From Prosapia bicincta (Eukaryota; Arthropoda; Insecta; Hemiptera; Cercopidae), in assembly GCA_036971475.1 (NCBI GenBank), contig JBAIZL010000005.1, positions 166,821,886 through 166,885,885 of the forward strand: a stretch of 64,000 bases of DNA. The letters are read 5' to 3'. The first letter of the stretch is position 1; the number at the start of each line of letters is the position of its first letter. The notes below the pieces were generated by a model, which ran no database searches, was not told the DNA's origin, and worked only from the letters and a program-made list of their open reading frames with translations. Positions 9,990 to 22,590 of this stretch are shown here, one piece after another. A program made the position numbers and the translations under genes.

Positions 9990-10939
9990 TTTTAGTACCC
10001 TGCAGAGACTCTAATGACAACAACTCTTCATTGATTGTAAAATCATTGTCCAGAGTTCTTATAAAAATTAACAACTGAGCAGTATATGTTATATCAGTGG
10101 ATTCATCAAAGGCCAAAGAAAAGTAATCCGCCTCTGAAATTATACCATTTAATTTATTTAATACATGGTTTCATAATTCTTCAACCCTCCTAGTGAGTCT
10201 GTTTCGAAAGTGAAACTTTTTTGAAGTCATTAGAGAGTGTTTCATCACCAAAGGCTCAGCCCGTTTCTATACAACATTTCCTAACCAACTCGCTTTCATA
10301 AAATATATTTTTAGCCTTAGCTATCTCTGAACTCACAATATACGAAGCTAAAAGTCAGTTTTTTTCAAAGATGTTGATTTATTAAAAAAGCTTTTTTAAG
10401 CACTAACCTTTTTCTTCAAATCAGATACAATAGCATCCTTCTCCATTCAGAGTACCATTCTTCTCCAAATAATCTTTGTACTTGGCAGCATGGTCCTAAA
10501 TATAATGACGATTAAGGTTATACTTTTTGCACAGACAGTGCAAGAGAACATTAAACACTGAGGTTTATTGTCCTTGTTATTAACAAAAATTTATTCTGTT
10601 TCCCATTTGTTCTAAAACATTCTCTTTTGACACTTTCTGTTTTTGACTCATTGTAAATAAAACTTCTGATTCGAACAAAACACATCGATGAGGCAATGAC
10701 ATTTTAACGTTGACAGAATGGCATGTGTAACTTGATTGTACAGGTATGTGCAAAGCACGTATTGAGTTGGCGCCTTTGCCTGCCCACTTACTGGAGGTAA
10801 AAGCCATGTTCAACGTATGTCCTATACCAAACTGTATTGGTATGTTTTACATTTATTAATAAATAAATAATCTAATGTTTTTATAATTCATTTGGGGGCG
10901 CACATAACCAGGCTGCGGGTCGCTAGTTGTCCATCCCTG
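9990..10939 (-). pseudogene. hAT transposase pseudogene (GTF2IRD2/ZBED-like)
   Basis: Minus-strand translation in shifting frames gives, from right to left, a degenerate BED-type zinc-finger area, a lysine-rich KDAIVSDLKKKV segment, and EADYFSLAFDESTDITY followed by TAQLLIFIRTLDNDF. The FSLAFDESTD block with the TAQLLIFIR segment is characteristic of hAT transposases of the ZBED5/GTF2IRD2 type and carries the first catalytic Asp. Multiple stops and frameshifts make it dead, and the C-terminal half is absent: homology ends near 9995. It lies antisense in the Dscam intron. Confidence 0.8.
10894..10939 (-). repeat. hAT terminal inverted repeat (one end)
   Basis: Read on the minus strand from 10939 the sequence is CAGGGATGGACAACTAG followed by a CG-rich CGACCCGCAGCC stretch, the typical form of hAT ends (CAGGG...). 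It is on the 5' side of the transposase relic, as expected. The flanking 8 bp (10940-10947, ATCTAGAC) would be the target duplication, but the partner copy was not found. Confidence 0.75.
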
Positions 10940-12809
10940 ATCTAGACCACTAATTATAGATGACATAAATAAAAAACTTAATTAAACTATGAATAATTAT
11001 TGACATACTATAATGAAAAATGGTATGAGTATTTCACTATAAAGAAAGCCTATAAGTTAAATAGAAATAAAAATAATTGTAACATGCTTACAAAACCAAC
11101 TGTATTACTCCAAAAATTATTAAATACTAAACATGCAATGTTATAATTAATTTTAACAGTTGATGGTACATGAGGATATAAGTTATGTTTATTTTCTAGT
11201 TCACTGTAATACTTAAAACATACTGCACATTGTTCTGATTGCTTTACTCTTAGAACCCTTTTGAAATTTTGTTGGCAAGTGTTTGTTGTCCTTTATTGAT
11301 CTTAGAGTGTCTGGTTATTCCTGGTTTGTTGTGCTTGATTTTGTATCAAAATACTGAGAAAGACTTTGGTTTATAACAAACATATTACACAAAAAAACTG
11401 AGTTTAAAACCATTTTGATTCAGTCATTGTAATAATGGTAAAAATAGTTCTTTTTACTGGGGTAAATCTTTTTGTTCACAATGGTACACCAGCCTCTGGT
11501 TCTCTCTGACTTTTTCTGATTTATAGCTATTGTATTTAGACAACTGGTGGTTGTCCTTAAAATACATTCTTTTTAATTTCTACAAAAAAAGAAACAGATT
11601 CTTATTGAAAAAGCCCAGCATATAAATTGAATTTACTACAGATTGATGGTCTGTGATAGTGCTTTGACAAATATAAAATTACACATTCTTAACTAAAGCA
11701 TCTACTACAGATGCATGTTCACGTAGCATGATTGGTCTTAATCAATACAAATTATTTATTCCTTGTTTAAACTACTGATTACTTATTAAGGTCATATAAA
11801 ATAACCTTTTCTCAGAAATTCCATAGAACTATATATTGCTCAGTTTTCCTAAGTTCATATAAAAATTGTTTGAAAAATTGCTACAATGTTTTCAATAACT
11901 ACCAAAAAAAAGGATAACAGATCAGATAGAGCTCATGTTCTCTGGTGCTTCCTAGCTGATAGTTGTTATAAAGAGTAATGTTTTATTGCTATATGAAACT
12001 GCCTATTACAAGTACGACGATGTATCCGGGTGACAAAGTTTTTGTCATTTTTCTATCAAAACTCATAAAGACTTCTAATGGAAATTGTTTGAAGTCACCA
12101 ACAATTTTTGTGTAATTTTTTAATTGACTTTAAGACTAATAAATCTTTTTAACTTTAGTATTATTAATTTTTTGACAGTATCACCAACAAGAACAATAAT
12201 AATAATTAAAATATTTAATTCAAGGGTGAAGTATTGGAGACATTTTGTGCATCATTTTATTTTGAAGAATATTTTTACCCATCTGCATTGCAAATATTCA
12301 TTTATTTCATTTAACATGATACTTATTTCATGAACACTCCTTTATTACAAAATTTTAATTCCTCATTTCCCTCTTTTCACAGACCTGTCTGTAGTAACAA
12401 TAATTGCCAACTTTGTAACTTCTATTTAATATTGTGCATGGGCTGATATTCTCTCAGTTGCAATTTTTTGTTAAACATGATTTTGTAAAACTATATTCAA
12501 TCATATTTTCGCCTGCTTCATTAGTTTTTTATTTATTTATTACATTATGATTATTATTATTTTGCTTGCATACTGTAGGACTCGTTATTCACATATTTTA
12601 CTAGTTATTTTATGAGGCCAGGTTTCAGTTTGTCAAATAAATAGATTTTAAAGTTTACACTTTTTAACAAAAATGGGAAACTTGTCTAGCTTTTCTCTCA
12701 TAACACGTATACTCAATTTAGCTATTTATATAAATATAGTTTACATACATGAATCTCATTAAAAATGGAGGGTGGAATATGTTTTCAAGAGTTGCAAATA
12801 AACCCATTT

Positions 12810-12812
<3 letters not shown>
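10940..12812 (+). other. Dscam intron, no gene seen
   Basis: AT-rich intron of about 1.9 kb with short spurious frames only. Confidence 0.6.
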
Positions 12813-12869
<57 letters not shown>

Positions 12870-13022
12870 GTTAATATATTACTATTTTTGAGTAATTTTA
12901 TCCACCATTAAGTGCAATAATTTTACCTTGAGTGATGAGGCACCTTTCGGTCTTTGACCATTGTCGAATCACTCTCATAAAGTCAGTGCAACGGAAAAAC
13001 AATGGATAATGTTAAATATCAA

Positions 13023-13071
<49 letters not shown>

Positions 13072-13208
13072 GTTAATATATTACTATTGTAAGTAATTTT
13101 ATCCACCATTAAGTGCAATAATTTTACCTTGAGTGATGAGGCACCTTTCGGTCACTTGACCATTGTCGAATCACTGATATTTTTCTGGTGGAAAAACAAT
13201 GGATAACG

Positions 13209-13268
<60 letters not shown>

Positions 13269-13740
13269 GTTATTATTATTACTTGTAAATAATTTTTTCC
13301 ACCACTAAGTGCAATAATTTTACCTTATGTGATGAGGCACCTTTCGGTTACTTGACCATTGACAATGGTCAAGTGACCGAAAGGTGCATCATCACATAAG
13401 GTAAAATTATTGCACTTAGTAGTGGAAAAAATTATATACAAGTAATAATAATATCTTCATAAAGTCAGTGCATCAGAAAAATAATATACAACATGAAATA
13501 TCACGATATATACATATATATATATATAGGTTATTCTTGATATTTTACGTTATCCATTGTTTTTCCGTTGCACTGACTTTATGAAGTTAATATATTACTA
13601 TTGTAAGTAATTTTACTTACAATAGTAATATATTAACTTCATATATATATTTTACGTTTTTACATTAAGGTAAAATTATTGCACTTAGTGATAGATAAAA
13701 GTATTTACAATAGTAATATATTAACTTAAGTGGCCTCACC
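12813..13740. repeat. nested AT-microsatellite / palindrome satellite cluster
   Basis: Three tandem units begin GAAGTTAATATATTA or a close variant at 12867, 13069 and 13266 (spacing 202 and 197 bp). Each is preceded by a pure (AT)n tract (12813-12866, 13025-13068, about 13211-13265). The unit body carries AAGTGCAATAATTTTACC, GGCACCTTTCGGT and ACAATGGATAA. The third unit runs into its own inverted copy, giving a long palindrome at about 13269-13454 centred near 13362. A second palindrome follows at 13583-13640, then further inverted fragments to about 13740. No protein is encoded. Confidence 0.9.
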
Positions 13741-14962
13741 TGTAGAAGTTTCAATTATGTTCCTTTGTAATTATTTTATTTCCTAGTTTTTCTGATTTTA
13801 TCAGTTTAGTATTTTCCGTTCAGATGTCTAGGCACAACTCATTTACTGTCTAATACATTGTTTCATGTGGCTTTTATTGTTTACAGTTTACAAACTATAT
13901 ATATATATCTTATATTTTAATTTGTTTTAGTTGTATATTTTTTAAATTTTTAACATAAAAAGTTATTCATAAAACATGCCGACTGTAGAAAACTTTTTAT
14001 ACTGTTTTGGAAAACAGTCAATAATTCAAATGAATCTTGGATTTGTTAATTAGTATTCCATTTAATTACAAACAAAATGCAAACTTTTGACCTCATATTA
14101 TACTTTAAAAAACTCTTTATAAATTATTAATCATATATTCTGGTCAAATCAAGTTATTAGCATACCAAGTGCTAAAGTATTACTACTTTTAAAAATATTT
14201 TATTTATAAATGTTAATAATAATAGGTTTAAAATGCATACTTAAAGTATTTTAGATATTTTAACATAATTTAATTTTTTTCAGATATTTAAGTAAATGAT
14301 GAGAATAATAAAAAACTAAATTGCCATATACTCCAGTTGTTAAAAGTTTAATTTTTCTATATTTTTGTCAATACTTTCGGTTATATGAGCATGATGATTA
14401 TCTTCTCAAGTTTTTTAAAAATACTATAAATTTCCTGGCTTGTTCTTGTGCATGAAAGCATGTTAGTTCATTCATGGTTAAAAATAAACTATGCATTTGT
14501 ATTTAAATGAAAAATCTTTAAAAAGTAACCCAAACTGATATGAAAGAATGTACAATTTTAAAATATGCAAAAAACAGTTTGTTGATAGTCTAGGTCAGCA
14601 ATTATGAACTTAAAAACAAAGTGGAGATCTCTACTCGCTAACATTCTGTTATGACCCTTTTAAAACCTTTTAAACTCAACACAATTTAATATATTGCACA
14701 AAAGACAGTTGCATAAACAACATATCGTATGCATATCTTACCGATAGACGAATAACACTAGACAATCTTAGCATAAAAACTGCAGTATCCACAATGGCAT
14801 CATAAACCAATTGGTATTGATGAAATTTCATGTTACACATTGATATAAATCATGTATCTTACATCCTTGACATTGAACTTTTAACATTTTAAATTTTACG
14901 GATGTGTTTAATTTTTTCTGAATTTAAATTTGTATAAACTCAATAATTTATAAATTAATTAA
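13741..14962 (+). other. Dscam intron, no gene seen
   Basis: AT-rich intron with no recognised gene or repeat structure. Confidence 0.55.
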
Positions 14963-15184
14963 CCTCTTTAACAATAGTTTATGACTATCCGAACTTTAAA
15001 TTTTGTAAATTCGATGTTATAAAATTCAATCCGAACTACAAAAATAAAAGTTATAAATTCAGTAAAGAAAATTTGTGTAATTAAAAGTTTTCATATGAAA
15101 ATAAAATCCTGTCCAAATATTTGTATAATTTACCCAACTTCATACATCATATGAGTATCCTTTATAGAACAACCATTAAAAGAG
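14963..15184. mobile_element. short TTAA-flanked element (MITE-like)
   Basis: TTAA precedes CCTCTTTAACAATAG at 14959-14977, and the right end, read in reverse, is TTAACTCTTTTAATGG at about 15188. The ends share only about nine bases, so the right boundary is tentative. The left terminus continues AGTTTATGACTATCCG, the same as in the element at 2402-2936, so they belong to one family. No coding capacity. Confidence 0.45.
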
Positions 15185-15454
15185 TTAAATCATAAAATAT
15201 TGAGAATTGTAATTGTATCTAAAGTTTACATTGTAAATGTCAATCTAACTTTGTTACTAAACTGTTTTAAGGGTCTGTTAACTAAACAGAATGAATATTT
15301 TTTGTAAATCTAATATTTTTATCAAATTAATTTTATAATATATTGTAATATAAATGCAAAGTTTTGTTGTATAGCATCCTGCCATGATGTGTTTTACTTG
15401 TTGGTCTGTATAACCAATTTTATTGTAGTTGAATGCGTTTGTCTTATGTATTAG

Positions 15455-15481
15455 GAGTGCAGAGATCGCCTAGGTACACAG
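15455..15481 (+). CDS. Dscam1: candidate 27-nt Dscam microexon
   Basis: After the acceptor tgtattag, 27 bases run to a donor ACACAG|gtgtca. In phase with the preceding exon (one base carried in) it encodes GVQRSPRYT and leaves the same phase 1, so it fits as a cassette between 8338-8496 and 18317-18380. Drosophila Dscam has a similar YGAVKRSP run at this place, as I recall it, which is why I call it. If the donor is ignored the frame adds GVIV and stops at a TGA (15492-15494), giving an alternative short end. The donor is weak, and inclusion may be regulated. Confidence 0.62.
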
Positions 15482-16350
15482 GTGTCATAGTGTGACCAGG
15501 TAGGCCTATCTTTATTTTATATACAACACACACAGTCAGAAAGGTGTAATTACTAAATGTAACATGATATTTAATGTCTTGATTTTATTTTTGAAAGTTT
15601 GTTTTTTTGTATATTTTTTGTGATATTTTTTACAGTTTCAATATCCATTGTCCATACCAAATTGCACTATTTTTTATGTAAAAGAAGCAATAGTAATAGC
15701 ACTATTAAAATAAATGAAAATGAAACTTTGAATGTTAACTTTGTATGTAGTTTTTTTATATCTCATACCTTAAGTTGTAAGCAGCCAGACCTGCAATGAA
15801 CATTTTGAATATTTAAACTTTTTTTAATCAAGGCATTAATTTCTTTTAAGTTGATATAGTCATATAGATAATTTATTAATTTACTTAAATAAGAAAGAGT
15901 TTTTAATAAGAAACTCTACTTAATTTTAAATGAAAAATATTTTTAATATAGAAAATATACCCTTATTATAGTTTACGTACATCACTTTCAAATACCAGTA
16001 ACTTTTGCCTATTATAAATTAACCTTAAAAATGTTTGAAAAATTAATTTTTTACATATTTGAAATGTAAAAGACAAATGCAAAAAAGAAGAGAAGGTTGC
16101 CTTACTATAAATTGCAATCTTATATTTAGGTGGTATGTGTTTACCACATAACTGTGAAAGGTTTGGTCACACCAACCCAACCCCCAATCACATATGCTAT
16201 TATTACATTTAAGTCAGGTTAGTTTTTCGTGAGATATAGCAAAATATTTAGAGATTATTACCTGCTACTTATATAAATTTCAACCGCTAAAGAGACAGGA
16301 GAAGCAATATAGAATTTGGCAGTATTTTTCAAAACTATTTTTGGGTTTTA
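15482..16350 (+). other. Dscam intron, no gene seen
   Basis: AT-rich intron; the 66-codon open frame at 15599 has no recognisable similarity. Confidence 0.55.
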
Positions 16351-17185
16351 TAGTAGAACTGAAAATCATCCGAATCAATTGGGATGGACCCAATTTAGAT
16401 ATGTTTGGATGTTTTTCCAAAAAAAGGATTAATTTTCATTAATTACTGCATCCATGTATATTGCAAAGGGAAGGAAAAAAATATATATTTTTTTAATAGT
16501 TTTATACTTTTTTTCTAAGCTTCTGAGCTAAAAATCTTAGCTTTTTCACAAAGAATCGGATCCTTAATCGGATTTCCTATAGACTGATATTGCAATCACC
16601 ACTTGAAAACGGCACCTTTTAATTCTAGTTTTTAATTGCCTACATTGATTTCTTCAAAAGGACTTTCATCTTCATTTTCAAGCACTGACACGAAGTTTAA
16701 AAGTGTAGGTTTTCTCTTTTTAATATCTGAAATCATTAATTGTCCAACACCATCCATCTCAGCCAACTCATTACCTGTAACTCCTTTATCTGATTGATCT
16801 ATAATTTTTAGTTTATCGGCTAATAATAAAACAACTCGATTTCTATTAAAAGCCATGGCGATCAACAAAACTTACACAAAAACAACTGACCGACCACAAT
16901 CAAAGACACATTGACTGACCAATCATAATGAATAGTGACAGTCGGGCTAGGCCAACCACCTGGCGATGGAAAACAATCAACTATACAAAACTGCAATGAG
17001 ATAATAACAACATTCAAATAATGTTTGTGCTGTGATTTACCAGCAAGGAAAAGGCCAAAAGCACATGAAGATAGAATCATCATTTTGATAATAACCGTAT
17101 TTTTCAGTTTTAATTTTTTTTCTGAAAACCTGAAAGGTTGTCTGAAATTTGGTTTGTCTGAGTTCGGATGGTTGGAATTTTACTG
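16351..17185 (-). mobile_element. internally deleted Tigger/pogo element
   Basis: The left end TAGTAGAACTGAAAATC with ATCCGAATC downstream, and the right end read in reverse CAGTAAAATTCCAACC with ATCCGAACT, are imperfect terminal inverted repeats of pogo/Tigger type (consensus CAGT-GAAC...CCG). TA dinucleotides flank both ends (16349-16350 and 17186-17187), the expected target duplication. The element is only 835 bp, against about 2-2.5 kb for a full Tigger, and retains just the N-terminal coding segment. Confidence 0.75.
16632..16856 (-). pseudogene. Tigger/pogo transposase N-terminal fragment
   Basis: The minus-strand frame starting MAFNRNRVVLLLADKL encodes the CENP-B/pogo N-terminal helix-turn-helix DNA-binding domain: KLKIIDQSDKGVTGNEL, then GVGQLMISDIKKRKPTLL and an acidic NEDESPFEE end. 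In Tigger transposases this region binds the terminal repeats. The frame stops after about 75 residues, and the second HTH and the DDE catalytic domain are missing. A start two codons into the longer frame (MAF) is preferred because it begins the conserved basic segment. Confidence 0.8.
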
Positions 17186-17187
17186 TA

Positions 17188-18316
17188 ATATTTTTTATAC
17201 AAAATATATGAACTTTTTCATCTCTAAAATTGTTGTACCCATGCATTTCTGGAGCCTAGAAATAAGGTCAGGACCTAAATCAGTATTATTTTGCATACAT
17301 TTTTACGGATAAGTTGGTTTTATTTACCAATAGATTTCAGATTTTATTGGAAAAACACAAAAATATAGGCTTCAGGAAGCTTTCATGGGAAATTTCTAGA
17401 TTAATAATTTTGATCACAATGTTCTTTTCCTTTCATTATTTTTCTCTATTTCTAGATTTTTCTCTATTTCTAGATTTTTCGTAGTAAAACAATAACGTTA
17501 TTAGCAGATATGCTGGTACTATGCACTACAATTATGCCTTCGTGTAAAACTTCAGCAAAGATAGAAAGTGACAGACATTACAATGAGATTGCTAAGAATC
17601 AACTAAATCCCTCACTACTGCAACTGTAGCAGTTTGAAAATAAGTTCTGACTGCATACAAATCCACAAAATAAATAACTTTTCTTTGAAATAGGACATGG
17701 TAAAAATTAAAATCTAAAAATTTCTATCTAATTTTTTTAATTTAAGACAAAAGTTTGTATCAACTTTAAAAAAATTATAACTTTTTAGGAGTATTTACAC
17801 TTATTTTTAATTAGTCACACTAATGAATTGTGAGTTGTAGTTGAACTCTCCTGGTTTGCATCTTAAAAAATTTCATTGGGAGTTATACAAATATTCTAAG
17901 TAAATCAATTTTAAAAACAAGTTATAAACAGTTTTAACTTTAATAACAATAATAATTCAATTTATATCATTTGTATTATACTACTTTAGTGTTTTTTCAA
18001 CATTAATAAATACAAATTTCAATATTTTTATTTTAATTGTTAACAATATGATTTACAAAGATTCCAAAAAAGATAGTTTATAAAAATACCTCATTTGTTG
18101 TGATATTTTATAAGTTTGTAAAATATTCTCACGTATATATTTATTAATAAATTTTACAATATTTTAACTCTTAAATTTAGACTGAGCACTCTTTTGACTG
18201 TGTATGTTGGGTTTAATTGTTTTTTTTTCTAATTTCATTTATTTTTTGTACTTTATTTTTGTTTTAACGGGATTTAAAACGAATATTTTTGACCCAGCTA
18301 TGAATGTTTCTTTCAG
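17188..18316 (+). other. Dscam intron, no gene seen
   Basis: AT-rich intron ending in the pyrimidine-rich acceptor gtttctttcag used by the next exon. A short tandem duplication of TTTTTCTCTATTTCTAGA occurs near 17440-17480. Confidence 0.6.
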
Positions 18317-18380
18317 TTAATGTGAGGGTCAACTCCAAGGATGGCATGACCACCGAGGAGATGAGGAAACTGATTGAGAG
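18317..18380 (+). CDS. Dscam1: Dscam exon, TTEEMRKLIER segment
   Basis: The acceptor is ctttcag|TTAATG; the first two bases complete a Val codon. The peptide is (V)NVRVNSKDGMTTEEMRKL followed by IER, the last codon being split (phase 2) at AGAG|gtcagt. TTEEMRKLIER is strongly conserved in insect Dscam. If the donor is not used the frame reads RSVETPLH and stops at a TGA (18402-18404), a possible alternative end. The nearly 10-kb intron downstream is the largest in the window. Confidence 0.93.
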
Positions 18381-19698
18381 GTCAGTAGAAACCCCTCTCC
18401 ATTGATAAGGCATACTGTTCCATTGGTAGATTGCAGTTAGTAAAAAAAAATTAGAATTATTTTTTTCTTACACATTAAAAACATTTCTGTTAGGAAAATT
18501 TTTCCCTTTAGTGTAACCAGTATTTCTATATGCATAAAATTATTGTTTTTATGTTTTTGTATAGAAATATTAAGATTAAATAATAGGACTAAACACTGGC
18601 AAATATAATCTTAATTCTTAATATTTGTATAATATTTATGTTATACATACGAATCATATGGTGTACAAGGTATGATAAAAAAGTAACAGTAATTATGTTT
18701 ACTTGTGTTATATTAACTTGATTTACTCAACTTTTTGTTATTGTCTTGGTAAACTTGTTAGTAAAAATTTGTAAATTGTTAGCTAAATGGAATATTTAGC
18801 CTATGATCAACTGTTTAAAGGGACTTGTGTTTTGGTAGTTGGAAATTATTTAATTAGGTATATAATGGATTTGTACATGTCCATCTGAAAGTGTTGAAAC
18901 AAAATCTATCTCAAGATTGTTAGAACAAAAACTTCCCCAAGATGTTTATAGAGAATTTAACTTTAGTATTAATATCATCCATGTACATCACCAGTTATGA
19001 TGTCTCTCAGTAGTTGTTAATTTCTGTGGCATACCTGTTGACTTCATATCACAATTCCTTTAGAACTTTTATTGGTTGATGAATGGAGCACAATATTTGT
19101 TGGAAAAAACAAATCACTTTAGAAAAAAAAATCTATTATATGATTAATATTCAAACCATCTAAAACATTTAATGGCAGAATCCATTTATTGTTCCAATAC
19201 CATCGGCAACTTCTTTGATTGTAAATTAGTAGTTTCTCTTTCATTTTTTATACGTTTGTAAACAAATGCAAGTAATCCTTTTTTAACTACAGGACACGTA
19301 TCAAAATTATATGACAACTGTCTGATCGCCTTTGTACACAAATAAAAAATAATCTCCAACCGCTCATCAAAGTTTTCTTAGCGTAGTTGGGGCAGATACG
19401 AGAAGTGAGTGGGGAGTACGGCCGGCTGTAGAAGAGATGACTCACGTTAGATGCTTGAGTTTGCGCATCCGTGCTTTGGCTCATTCATCTCCAGCAGAGG
19501 TAGAGGAGGGATAGTAGTTATTACGGTCGACTATTTTATTCTTTGTGGTCAGTGGATATTAGTGAAAAGCCCCCAATGAAATGTCAACCCATTTTAGGAA
19601 AAAGAGGCATATGGAGAAACCAGAAAATTCACTAAAAATATTTTGGTTACAGAATTGGCTACATTGGTATAATACATTATTTGTAACTCAAATTTTAT

Positions 19699-20911
19699 TT
19701 ATAATGGCACAATGTCATCTGCGTCAGACTCTTCACTGTCACTTTCAGATTTTCCATCAATGCTACTGCCACTGCTATTTGTAATTATTATACTTTCTAA
19801 CTGCATGTCCATAGCTCTGTCTTGTAATATTCATTTTCTATTTTTAATACATGATCGCAACATTATTTCCAAAAATCTGTACCCAATTTGCCTAACTTCT
19901 GTTCCACCAATGTTTCTTTCTTTTAGCCATGTCATCAATATTGACTTTCTTTTGTTTGAATATAGAATAATAGCCGCTAATTTATTATGATAAGGAGCGC
20001 TATCTACCACAAGAATTGATTTTGTTGGAAGATTCTGAATAGCTGGTTTTCAATCCATTTCTCATAGTTTTCCGCATTCATATCATTGTTATAGTCTCCT
20101 GTTTTCTGGCCTGCTCTAAAGACGAAAAGTCATTTTCCACACCTCCTGTTTCACTGCCAGCGTGGACTATGATTAATCTTGATCACTTTTAAATATTTTT
20201 TGTAGCTGTTAACAGATTCATCAGTTCATGCTAAATTCGTGGTATGTGTCAAATGAATATAAGACTCGTCTGAATATATTATATGCCAATTTTCCGCTCT
20301 ATACTATCAAATTGTATTTAAATAGCATATTCTTTTAAGCGTATCTCATGCTTTCCATTCATACCCCTTCTTTTATTTTCAGTTTTTTCCTATTTAAATC
20401 CTATGAATCTTAAAATTTTACGTAAACTTTCATGAATGTAATTCAATTCTAAACTTCGGATATTCAAGCTTTAAAACTTTTAGCACATTCTTCAATGTTG
20501 GGGCCGCGTGATGAGTTATATGAAAATTAAGAATTATTGTTCGCAATGCACATTTTTAAAAATCATCGATGTTGACTTTTTAAATTTTTCTTGGACGAAT
20601 TTTACCTGGTGTACTGAATGTTTTGTTTTCTCCTAGTCGTTTTTCCTCCGTCAATAGTTTCCTTAACACATTCAGCACAGCGGCAATATTGGTGATCTCA
20701 TCAAACTACTGTATGTTTTTTCGTTAACTTCCACCTCTGACAGCAGTGGAATGCTATGCGGGTGGCATATTTTGTTGTAGCATTTAATTATCGTACTCGT
20801 TGTTTTCTTCTCAATAATTTTATTTCTGACGTATACAGGTTTATTGAGGACATCAAAACAGTGTATTAGACATTCAAATATTGTTTTATTTATCGGGTCA
20901 CAATTAAACAA
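19699..20911 (-). pseudogene. IS630/Tc1-like (DDE_3) transposase pseudogene
   Basis: From right to left on the minus strand are an N-terminal helical segment (KTIFECLIHCFDVLNKP), a region with PTLKNVLKVLK, then IIYSDESYIHLTHTT with the first catalytic Asp, GQKTGDYNNDMNAENYEKW, and KSILVVDSAPYHNK with the second Asp, followed by WLKERNIG and an acidic serine-rich tail ending ADDIVPL. This order is typical of the DDE_3 transposases common in aphids and hydra. Several stops and at least one frameshift (between ENQL and LPTK) make it inactive. It is antisense to Dscam. Confidence 0.85.
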
Positions 20912-21579
20912 AGAAATACAAATAATAAAATACTGTATGACAAATAATAAAACACAATAAAAGAGACAGAAAAAATGATAATTTACATAAAAATCTAAAG
21001 TACCTACTACTAAAATATTCTACATACTAAAACTAACACTCAATTTTTAACTCGGAATGTTTGTTTCTGTTTATGTCATGCGTTTCACAAAGCGATAGAG
21101 ATCCATAATGTAAATGCAGACATAGATAATGCATATATCACGTCCGAGACTATTTATAGCCGAGATTAACTGACCTTTGTTTACTACAATCTTATGATGA
21201 CACATTAGGTTTCCGGGCATCCAAGCATTTTGTCAATGACTCATATTTACAATAGTCTGTTCCCCCCTCGAGTTGGTTCATTCACTCTAATAGGACAGTT
21301 ATCGTTTGTTCTTGCGTTAGCTCATAAAGCTTAGTTTATTTTTATGATCGTTGTTTTTACCGGATATTTTGCAGTGTTAAGTGGATCAAACTAAAAAAAA
21401 ACATTAATATATAAAAGTTAAACTAAATTAAATCTGTTCATAAAACTCCCTGAAGCATTGTTTCGGTTGAAGCATCAAAAGTTAACTTGGGATGGTCGGA
21501 TTTAAAAACGACTCAGGCACAATATTCTCCAAACTCTTCTGAAGCACTGACGTAAAAATCAAACCTCTATACAAACACG

Positions 21580-21730
21580 TATCAACACTAGAGAAGTTTC
21601 AATTATTCCGGTGCGCTCCTGCCTCTCAGAAGGGAAGCGGGGAGCACACCAGCACGCTCTCAGTGCCTCGTAAAGAGAACCCAGAGCGTGCCGGTACGCT
21701 AGCCGTGCTGAACCTGTTAATGTATGAACA
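21580..21730. repeat. GC-rich patch with hairpin, unassigned
   Basis: A clearly GC-richer island inside the TIR element. It contains AGCACGCTCT and its inverse AGAGCGTGC about 35 bases apart, able to form a hairpin. It may be the terminus of a further nested transposon. No coding similarity seen. Confidence 0.4.
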
Positions 21731-22590
21731 GATATTCCACAAAGGTTAATTTATTGCATTTATACTAACTAATAACATTTGCACTAAACTAATAATAATG
21801 CATTTAGTTTGGCTTCTGAGTGCCATGTCTCTGCCAAACATACTTGTCTTCGGTTGAGGTATGTTTAGTATTGAAAAATACCATTTTGGTCGATACACTA
21901 AACATTGTCACACAAACTAAAACGATAAAACTATTTTTTGTGTTTTGCATTCCAGTGAGTCAGCTGTAAAATCCCCCCTCCACTACCGCACTACCTGCAC
22001 TATTTCCCCCCACCATCGTATCTATACCAAATTCGTCTCCTGTGCACACTCTAACATAACTTTGATGGCCTGTATTTTACATAAACTGGACACTTAATAA
22101 AACTTCAATAGAGGTGTTGACAGTTTAAACATCCAATATGGTTAACAATATACAAATGTTTACCAATCCAATAAACAAGCTGAACTAACATATTGTAATA
22201 AATTACAAAATTATCATTACTTTTTTAACATACCTTGTATATGAGAAAAATTCAACACTAACCTATAGATGTTTTTATATATTGAAATTTAAAACAAAAC
22301 ATAATTTCAGTTTTTTATAAAAACATTTCTTTATTACTTCATTCAGATTTTATATTTTATTAATAATATAATTTATTTTATAAATCTCATTTTTGTTTAA
22401 AATTTTATTACAGTTTAGTTACAGACTTTTCCTAAACTAATTATTATTGATTAATAATTATTTGTACATCACAGAAAAAAAATTTTTAATTATAATAATC
22501 TGACGCCAAAATTTACCCCCTGTCATCAAAAGTGGAACAGTTTACCTTTCATGATTCATACAAAAATTAAATTATGAAATACTACTTTAA

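Larger units (their letters stand above)
18664..22239. mobile_element. 3.6-kb terminal-inverted-repeat element, Tc1/mariner type
   Basis: TACAAGGTATGATAAAAAAG at 18664 is mirrored at the right end, where the reverse complement of about 22212-22239 reads TACAAGGTATGTTAAAAAAG. TA is present at both outer edges. Inside the ends, weaker inverted similarity continues (for example TTGGTAAAC on both sides), so the repeats may exceed 100 bp. An IS630/Tc1-like transposase pseudogene lies inside on the minus strand. Size and inner GC-richer patches suggest that more than one insertion is combined here. Confidence 0.65.
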
